Assembly: GCA_938023885.1 (NCBI GenBank)
Contig: CALJCU010000195.1
Location: forward strand, 1-7,845
DNA: 7,845 nt
Reading direction: 5' to 3'
Origin: an uncultured Prevotella sp.
GTDB lineage: Bacteria > Bacteroidota > Bacteroidia > Bacteroidales > Bacteroidaceae
Part shown: positions 1 through 4,719 of the stretch, piece by piece
How positions within the stretch are numbered: the first letter of the stretch is position 1
Layout of the letters: each line of letters opens with the position of its first letter
Program-made: the position numbers and the translations under genes
Notes under the pieces: generated by a model
Told to the model about the DNA's origin: nothing
The model's input: only the letters and a program-made list of their open reading frames with translations
The model's database searches: none

Positions 1-354
1 CTGAGGTACGGTTAACTCCGTAGACCACTCACAGTTGTATCCCTCATCGGATGCCAAAATACAAGGCTTATTAACGCAAGCTGAAAGCTCTTCTCCATCC
101 ATTTTCTGAACTGTTTTAAGCTCAAAGAAACGAGCACCGGTAACATATGATGCTACGATATTCTGTGCAAGCTGTGTATTGGGGCCCGCTGCAGGACCAA
201 ATGGGGTCTCAATTTTCTCGTTAAAAATAGGACGAGCAGCTCCAGCTGTCTTGGCAAATGCATGAATTCCAAAGATAGTCTTCTGATTTTCGTACTCATC
301 TAAAATCCAATTCATCAGATGGTCGAATTTCATGGGACGCATAATATCGCTCAT
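1..354 (-). CDS. ygfK: YgfK-like putative selenate reductase / molybdenum-hydroxylase-associated Fe-S flavoprotein, N-terminal 118 residues (cut by window edge)
   Basis: Partial gene: only the first 118 codons are present and the frame is still open at base 1. The translation begins MSDIMRPMKFDHLMNWIL, and residues 51-66 read PFGPAAGPNTQLAQNI, the hallmark start of the YgfK family, followed by FFELKTVQ (77-83) and a Cys-bearing stretch near 93-108. In E. coli YgfK is a large protein annotated as a putative Fe-S/FAD oxidoreductase subunit (selenate reductase-like, related to dihydropyrimidine dehydrogenase). It is encoded next to ssnA, ygfM and xdhD and is thought to act with selenium-dependent molybdenum hydroxylases in purine catabolism; its exact reaction is unproven. 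The start at 354 is supported by GGAGAGG seven bases upstream. It lies 126 bp downstream of ssnA on the same strand, matching the known neighbourhood. Family assignment comes from recalled motifs; the catalytic domains lie outside the window. Confidence 0.88.
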   Translation of the reverse strand, partial: MSDIMRPMKFDHLMNWILDEYENQKTIFGIHAFAKTAGAARPIFNEKIETPFGPAAGPNTQLAQNIVASYVTGARFFELKTVQKMDGEELSACVNKPCILASDEGYNCEWSTELTVPQ

Positions 355-360
355 TTTGGT

Positions 361-370
361 TCCTCTCCTT
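361..370 (-). promoter_or_regulatory. Strong ribosome binding site of ygfK
   Basis: Read on the minus strand this is AAGGAGAGGA, a near-consensus Shine-Dalgarno sequence about seven bases before the ATG at 354. It fixes the ygfK start. Confidence 0.7.
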
Positions 371-403
371 TTAACCAATGTGAGTTATAGTCCCCGCACT
401 TAT

Positions 404-471
404 GGCGTCCGCGGGCGACGCCTTATCTGCGCGTATGCGCAAAGCGAGAAGAACTTCGCGGTTCTTCTCGC
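404..471 (-). other. Three tandem hairpins between ssnA and ygfK
   Basis: Three inverted repeats lie in a row. 444-454/461-471 is a perfect 11-bp stem (GCGAGAAGAAC) with a 6-base loop. 428-432/437-441 is TGCGC with a 4-base loop. 404-409/417-422 is GGCGTC with a 7-base loop. The first begins 9 bases after the ssnA stop codon on the minus strand. None is followed by a proper T-run (only TTT follows the first), so a classical intrinsic terminator is not clear. They may set the relative amounts of ssnA and ygfK message by processing, stability or partial termination, or may be copies of an intergenic palindromic repeat. The pairing is seen directly; the role is inferred. Confidence 0.6.
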
Positions 472-480
472 CATACCGAC

Positions 481-1836
481 TTAATACTGGCGGCCGTTGA
501 GCTCTCCCCAGAGCTTCTTAGCCTCACCCATGGTCCAAGCATTAATCTTGTCCTCATCAAAAGCAACAAATTCGCGATCTTTATAGAGAACCTTGCCGTT
601 GACAATGGTAGTGCGGCAGTTCTTACCCTCAAAGCCAAAGAGCATGTGACCGTCGATGTTCTCGTCAGAGAACGGCGTGAACGGTTTGTAATCAAAGATT
701 GCAATGTCTGCGGCAGCGCCCGGTGCGAGTTTGCCCAAAGGCTTGCCGTTAGACTTTGTTGAGAAGTACTTCTCGGCCATCTTGACATTGTTCTTGAAGA
801 GCATGGTCATAGCCTCAACCCAGCCAACATTTGGCATGCAAGCGTTATGGCGCTGCATGGGCAAGAAGACCTTAAGCGATTCAAGCATATCGTGCGTGTA
901 TGCATCGGTGCCCATGCATACGTCAATACCGCGCTTGAAGAACTCAAGCACCGGCGCACATCCAACCGCGTTACCCATATTGGATTCTGGGTTGTTGACA
1001 ATACTGGTATGAGTGGCCGCAATGATGTCCATATCAGCAGGGGTTACGTGGATGCAGTGACCAAGCATGGTCTTCTCGCCCAAAAGTCCGTGGTCAAGTA
1101 AGCGATGCACTGCGGTTGTGCCATGATTGAGAGCCGAATCATACACGTCGTCCATGCCCTCGCAGACGTGAATGTGGAAGCCGGTCAGACCGTTGTTGGC
1201 CTCAACCATTTTATCAAGCGTCTCGTCGGAAAGCGTAAAGAGAGCGTGCCCGCCAAACATGGCGGCAATCATATCGTCGTCTTCAGCTTCCGCCCATTTG
1301 GCAAACGCAACGTTTTCAGCAATAGACTCATCACGCTTGGCCTCTCCATCACGGTCAGATGTCTCGTAGCAAAGGCAGGCACGGATACCAAGCTCTTTTG
1401 CAACGTCCTTAATGGCAAAGAGTGAATCGGGAATCTCACAGAAACTGGCATGGTGATCAAAGATAGTGGTAACGCCATCACGCAGTGAGTCAAGGATGGT
1501 TGCATAGGCGCAAGCACGGGTGCCGTCAAGTGTCAGGTGACGGTCAATGTTCCACCACTGCTGCTCAAGATTTTCAAGGAAGTTGTGCGGGTTACAGTCT
1601 TTGATGGCAAGACCACGTGCCAAGCCAGAATAGATATGGGTATGGCAGTTGATAAGACCCGGCATAATAACACCGCCGTGTGCATCAAGCTTTTCCGCAT
1701 CGGGATAGGAAGCTTCAAGTTTCTCACGCGTATCAACGGCAACAATCTTCTGGCCTTCGATTGCTACGGCGCCATCTTCGATGTACGGATGAGCTTCGTC
1801 GCGCGTAATAACACGACCGTTCACAATAAGCAGCAT
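481..1836 (-). CDS. ssnA: SsnA-type putative metal-dependent aminohydrolase
   Basis: A complete 451-residue protein of the amidohydrolase superfamily, AtzA/TrzN/chlorohydrolase branch, at the usual length for SsnA. The metal and catalytic residues expected for this branch are visible: NCHTH gives H65 and H67, HIHVCEG gives H223 and E226, LGHC gives H260, and MGTDAYTHD gives D311. The flanking beta-sandwich is present: an N-terminal LLIVNGRVITRD strand and a C-terminal AADIAIFDY...TTIVNGKVLYKD segment. SsnA is known from E. coli (identified for its effect on stationary-phase viability) and is conserved beside ygfK and selenium-dependent xanthine dehydrogenase genes. A purine or related heterocycle deaminase/hydrolase role is likely but its substrate is not established. 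The enzyme should be cytosolic. The ATG at 1836 is preceded by AAAGGGG at a spacing of five. Third codon positions are GC-richer than in the lanthipeptide genes to its right, and its 5' leader is hairpin-rich. Confidence 0.92.
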   Translation of the reverse strand: MLLIVNGRVITRDEAHPYIEDGAVAIEGQKIVAVDTREKLEASYPDAEKLDAHGGVIMPGLINCHTHIYSGLARGLAIKDCNPHNFLENLEQQWWNIDRHLTLDGTRACAYATILDSLRDGVTTIFDHHASFCEIPDSLFAIKDVAKELGIRACLCYETSDRDGEAKRDESIAENVAFAKWAEAEDDDMIAAMFGGHALFTLSDETLDKMVEANNGLTGFHIHVCEGMDDVYDSALNHGTTAVHRLLDHGLLGEKTMLGHCIHVTPADMDIIAATHTSIVNNPESNMGNAVGCAPVLEFFKRGIDVCMGTDAYTHDMLESLKVFLPMQRHNACMPNVGWVEAMTMLFKNNVKMAEKYFSTKSNGKPLGKLAPGAAADIAIFDYKPFTPFSDENIDGHMLFGFEGKNCRTTIVNGKVLYKDREFVAFDEDKINAWTMGEAKKLWGELNGRQY

Positions 1837-1990
1837 GGGAACCCCTTTGCCACGTGCCGCAGATCAGCTACGGCGTATAAAATGACGGATGTGCCCTCTC
1901 CGACACTCCGTTCGGACGTATCTGAAGGGAGTCCGACTTCCCTGTATTGCAAAGCGTTTCTCGCTCTTAAGAGCGTTCTGCAAACAGTTA
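1837..1990 (-). promoter_or_regulatory. Structured presumptive 5' leader of ssnA
   Basis: Read as minus-strand RNA, this stretch holds several helices, some mutually exclusive. CGCTC TTAA GAGCG (1962-1975) overlaps AGCG-n5-CGCT (1953-1965). TCGGAC/GTCCGA (1912-1917 with 1931-1936, loop 13) overlaps ACTCC/GGAGT (1905-1909 with 1928-1932). TTGCA/TGCAA (1947-1951 with 1979-1983) brackets the first pair. Such alternatives suit a riboswitch or attenuator, and a molybdenum-cofactor or purine ligand would fit the downstream genes. I do not recognise a known class in it. No promoter is evident immediately upstream; GATAAT (minus strand, 2051-2056) is a possible -10 without a good -35. Confidence 0.4.
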
Positions 1991-2415
1991 GTTATCAAAC
2001 CTAACTTTTAATTAGATTTATGTTCTCATAGTTTCCCCGTATGTAAAAGAATTATCGGTGTACGGTCATTTATTGGGGTAAACGGTTCGATTCAAAAAAT
2101 TTGCTACGGTTACGCAAGAATCAGATGTACCTCCCTGATCTTTTCTCTTGTGATTTGCATTTCATTACTCATTGGCATGTTCGTATGGTTACTAATTCAA
2201 AGAGACTATAAATCCTTTTGTCCTACGGTAGATATTCTTGGACTTAAATCGTAAGAGTCTAAATCGTAATAATTATGTACAGTTAAAAGAAGGGGAAGAA
2301 CATAGCATCTTAATATCGAGCTAATACTTAAGATAAATCTCTCGACACCGCTAAATATACGTTAAAATTTTGTGTATGTAAAATAGAATAGGTTTCAGGG
2401 ATTGCCGGAAGATAC
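1991..2415. other. AT-rich gene-free stretch between ssnA and the lanthipeptide operon
   Basis: No gene with a credible start is seen. Base content is low (bases 2281-2340 have 18 G or C of 60, against 35 of 60 at 1141-1200 inside ssnA). It holds a 10-bp direct repeat (2245-2254 and 2260-2269). It also holds an open plus-strand frame at 2012-2254 that lacks ATG, GTG or TTG before its only hydrophobic stretch, which could be gene debris. No GC-rich terminator follows the permease stop at 2416. The only candidate there is a weak A-T stem on the minus strand within 2366-2384 with a TTTT run. Confidence 0.5.
2245..2269. repeat. Perfect 10-bp direct repeat TAAATCGTAA
   Basis: TAAATCGTAA occurs at 2245-2254 and again at 2260-2269, 15 bp apart start to start, in otherwise gene-free DNA. 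The spacing and length are like a tandem binding site for a DNA-binding regulator, but no promoter is seen beside it. It may instead be a remnant repeat. Confidence 0.45.
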
Positions 2416-3753
2416 CTAGAAATTATCCCTTGCAACGACATTTATATCAGTCATTGCAAGCCTTGCTCCATATGCGCTACTAAAGCAAAGTAGCCAGGAA
2501 ATAAGTAAGACTCCCGCAATACCAATGAACGGACCTGCACTGAGATCCAGACCTTCAAAAGGATGAGTGCCCAAAGCGAAAGAGTTGAGCAGGGTTGAGA
2601 TAATAGCCGAAGCAGCACCTAATATCAGCGCATTAGCAGCATGTATAAGTGACTCCCCTAGACTTATAACTACTATTTCTCGTCGTGTGAACCCTATCAG
2701 GACTAGTGTGGAAGCGAATTTCTTATGGTCATCAGCTGCTGCAAGGGTACAAGCAGCCACGCCTATTAAACAGACGATAGCTGGACACACAAAAAGGATG
2801 AATTTTGCTGTTTGGTTAATAGTTGTTCCAATTGAGGACCCACTGGCGGTATACCAGCTTGATAATACTCTAATTGAAGAAGATATTCCCGAAATCATTC
2901 CGAAACAAGTCATGATGGCGAGCTCGATTGATGTACTGCTTGCCAGCGTATAGCAAGCCTCCTCTCGAGAAAGTCTCAACAAGACATTGAATTTGAGGGG
3001 TACTGTCCAAAGACGAAGCATGGGCGGAAGAAGCCATGGAGCAAGGGTTGACATACAGGCAGTAATCGCTATGGGTAAAAAGAAAGCAGCGTTTGTTACT
3101 GTGGACATACTACTTTCCGTCATTGTCAAAAACAGATATACGGTAACAGCAAGGCAAAATGTAGAAAGAAGGATTCTTAAGACGGGTACTTTTTGCGCCG
3201 GAAAATCTGTCGAGGAAAGCACAGCGATAGGACTTGTTGATGATGCACGTCTAGCTGATCCGTGTCCACCAATTACGAATACAAACATTGAATAAATGCA
3301 AGTCTCGAGAAGATCGGAAGGATAAAATGTGATAGCCACAGAAGAAGACCTGTCTAATAAATCTGGGAGAACTAAAGGTAGGGCCGGTTCGTATAATAAT
3401 GCGGAGACTGATGCGCCAAATGCAGCACCTAAACCGCCAATCAAACCAAGCTGAACAAGAACACTACGCCGAACTACACACGGACTCGCTCCAGCTAACT
3501 GCCAGAGTGCGTACGAATAGCGTTGCCTTTCTACAACAAGATTACTCAATGCTGACGCAATTGGTAGTGATGGAATAACGGTAAGTAACAACATACCTGT
3601 CCCAACACGAGAAAACATCAGTCCATGCGATTCCGCAGAGTGAATAAGTAAAAAGGAAAATTGACACATACATCCACATGTAATTGCAAATATAAATAAC
3701 CCAAGCCAAATTTTTGAACTATGAAGGAGATCTGATAATGCTAGTCTGAGCAT
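2416..3753 (-). CDS. FtsX-like ABC transporter permease of the lanthipeptide operon
   Basis: A 445-residue very hydrophobic inner-membrane protein with about ten predicted membrane segments by eye, near 16-37, 52-73, 99-122, 148-163, 194-212, 222-247, 270-292, 318-340, 366-392 and 406-427. Two similar cytoplasmic coupling-helix motifs, LWQLAGASPCVVRRSVL (83-99) and LIGFTRREIVVISL (352-365), indicate the two-fold repeat of FtsX/MacB-type permeases. The long extracellular MacB domain is missing: loops between segments are short. The ATG at 3753 shares one base with the stop of the ATPase gene (TAATG on the minus strand), so the two are almost certainly translationally coupled and form one transporter. 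In the lanthipeptide operon the pair could export the product, protect the producer, or both; the sequence does not decide. It is the last gene of the operon. Confidence 0.85.
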   Translation of the reverse strand: MLRLALSDLLHSSKIWLGLFIFAITCGCMCQFSFLLIHSAESHGLMFSRVGTGMLLLTVIPSLPIASALSNLVVERQRYSYALWQLAGASPCVVRRSVLVQLGLIGGLGAAFGASVSALLYEPALPLVLPDLLDRSSSVAITFYPSDLLETCIYSMFVFVIGGHGSARRASSTSPIAVLSSTDFPAQKVPVLRILLSTFCLAVTVYLFLTMTESSMSTVTNAAFFLPIAITACMSTLAPWLLPPMLRLWTVPLKFNVLLRLSREEACYTLASSTSIELAIMTCFGMISGISSSIRVLSSWYTASGSSIGTTINQTAKFILFVCPAIVCLIGVAACTLAAADDHKKFASTLVLIGFTRREIVVISLGESLIHAANALILGAASAIISTLLNSFALGTHPFEGLDLSAGPFIGIAGVLLISWLLCFSSAYGARLAMTDINVVARDNF

Positions 3754-4481
3754 TAGTACTCCCCCATTAACTCAAACAGAGCTTTGGCAGTCGGGTGGGT
3801 TTTCTCGGCATTTATCCTACCATCCTTGATTAGTATCGCACGATCTGAAAGAGCAGCCGCAGTTAGATCATGAGTTACAAGCAGAAGGGTCCGAGACGTA
3901 GCAGAACAATACTCACTGAGAAGGTCTAGGATTGTCGAACCAGATTTGGCATCAAGAGAACCTGTCGGCTCGTCCGCAAAGATGATATCTGGATCAGCAA
4001 CAAGGGCTCGGGCTATGGCCACACGCTGTTGCTCTCCACCAGACAGAGCAGCCACACGCTCACTTCCACGACCAGATAAGCCAACGTGTTTCAGGGTCTC
4101 TTCGACATATTGATGTGTTGGATGGATGCCAGACAGTTGTGCTTGTATACTAACGTTATCAAAGATGTTGAGAGAGGGTATAAGACAAAAGGATTGAAAA
4201 ATAAACCCAACATGACGCCGTCTTAGGCGAGATAAAGCCTCTTTATTTAGTGAAGCGAGATTATTTCCAGCAATTTTAATATCTCCTGAATCCGCTTTTG
4301 TTAGACCAGAAAGGCAATATAAAAGAGTTGACTTTCCTGATCCGCTTGGGCCAATAATACTCACAAACTCACCCTGTTCGATTTCCATATCAATGTCTCT
4401 AAGGACAGGCACTGTTCGTCGATTACGACGAACGCCAATCTTGTAACTTTTGCACAGGCCATGAGCAGAAACAGAAATCAT
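3753..4481 (-). CDS. ABC transporter ATPase (MacB/LolD/SalX type) of the lanthipeptide operon
   Basis: A 242-residue ATP-binding subunit with all catalytic motifs: Walker A GPSGSGKST (44-52), Q-loop Gln96 in FIFQSF, signature LSGGEQQ (146-152), Walker B IIFADE (166-171, Asp170/Glu171) followed by PTGSLD, and His204 in VTHDL. The LSGGEQQRVAIARAL and DEPTGSLD wording is typical of the MacB/LolD/antimicrobial-peptide transport family. I place the start at 4481 (MISVSAHGLCKSYKIG) because GGAG lies five bases upstream (4487-4490) and the family normally begins just before the first beta strand. The frame is open upstream to an ATG at 4559, but that would run through the 4506-4533 hairpin and into the end of lanA. 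It follows lanA by 59 bp and is coupled to the permease. It presumably energises export of, or immunity to, the lanthipeptide. Confidence 0.9.
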   Translation of the reverse strand: MISVSAHGLCKSYKIGVRRNRRTVPVLRDIDMEIEQGEFVSIIGPSGSGKSTLLYCLSGLTKADSGDIKIAGNNLASLNKEALSRLRRRHVGFIFQSFCLIPSLNIFDNVSIQAQLSGIHPTHQYVEETLKHVGLSGRGSERVAALSGGEQQRVAIARALVADPDIIFADEPTGSLDAKSGSTILDLLSEYCSATSRTLLLVTHDLTAAALSDRAILIKDGRINAEKTHPTAKALFELMGEY

Positions 4482-4505
4482 TAAAACTCCAAAGAATGTA
4501 GTGAT

Positions 4506-4533
4506 TCTATGGACCCCTTTCGGGGTCCATAGA
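4506..4533 (-). terminator. Strong hairpin between lanA and the transporter genes (attenuator or RNA stabiliser)
   Basis: The arms 4506-4517 and 4522-4533 form a perfect 12-bp stem. On the minus strand it is capped by GAAA, a stable GNRA tetraloop closed by CCCC/GGGG. It begins seven bases after the lanA stop codon. The sequence after it (ATCACTACATTC) has no T-run, so full intrinsic termination is unlikely. Hairpins at this point in lanthipeptide operons commonly keep precursor message above that of downstream genes; that role here is inferred from position. Confidence 0.7.
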
Positions 4534-4540
4534 TTGCCGA

Positions 4541-4681
4541 TTAATGGTTGTCGCCACACAGCCAGCTGAGGTTGCTGTTGGGATCACCATCGCCACAAGC
4601 AATACTAATTCCAGAGGCACGCATATCAATAGAATCAGTCTGTGTTTCAAGCGTCTGAAGGTCAAGAAGAGCGTCCATCAT
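4541..4681 (-). CDS. lanA: Class III lanthipeptide (labionin-type) precursor peptide LanA
   Basis: A short gene of 46 codons from the ATG at 4681, or 45 from the ATG at 4678. GGAG at 4686-4689 is four bases from the first and seven from the second, so 4678 may be the one used; a stop codon lies in frame directly upstream. The leader reads MMDALLDLQTLE, matching the amphipathic L-x-D-L-Q-x-L-E recognition helix of class III precursors such as RamS. The core from Ser23 reads SGISIACGDGDPN then SNLSWLCGDNH. Both halves carry S-x-x-S-x-x-C (Ser23/26/Cys29 and Ser36/39/Cys42), the labionin motif of labyrinthopeptins, each followed by Gly-Asp. All four core Ser and both Cys fit two rings with nothing left over. 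It lies 38 bp after lanKC and before the transporter genes, the order of ramC-ramS-ramAB. The exact leader cleavage site is unknown. Whether labionin or plain lanthionine forms cannot be read from sequence. Confidence 0.93.
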   Translation of the reverse strand: MMDALLDLQTLETQTDSIDMRASGISIACGDGDPNSNLSWLCGDNH

Positions 4682-4719
4682 TCATCTCCATTTCATTTGA
4701 AAACCTAAATACTGACTGG

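Noticed and set aside
1537..2004. Plus-strand open frame of 155 codons across the 5' half of ssnA and its leader
   Set aside because: It is opposite a well-supported gene with family motifs, encodes no recognisable domain, and arises from ssnA codon bias.
1984..2010. Sequences resembling LytTR regulator half-sites (ACAGTTAGT and, on the other strand, AAAGTTAGG)
   Set aside because: The two are inverted rather than direct repeats at the required spacing, and the consensus is loose enough for chance matches.
2084..2093. GGTTCGATTC resembling a tRNA T-arm or tRNA-derived attachment site
   Set aside because: The five bases on each side of the loop (AACGG and CAAAA) do not pair and no acceptor, D or anticodon arms surround it.
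3753..4559. Longer version of the ABC ATPase starting at 4559
   Set aside because: The extra 26 residues would translate the 4506-4533 hairpin and overlap the lanA end, have no family counterpart, and the ATG at 4481 has a good ribosome site.
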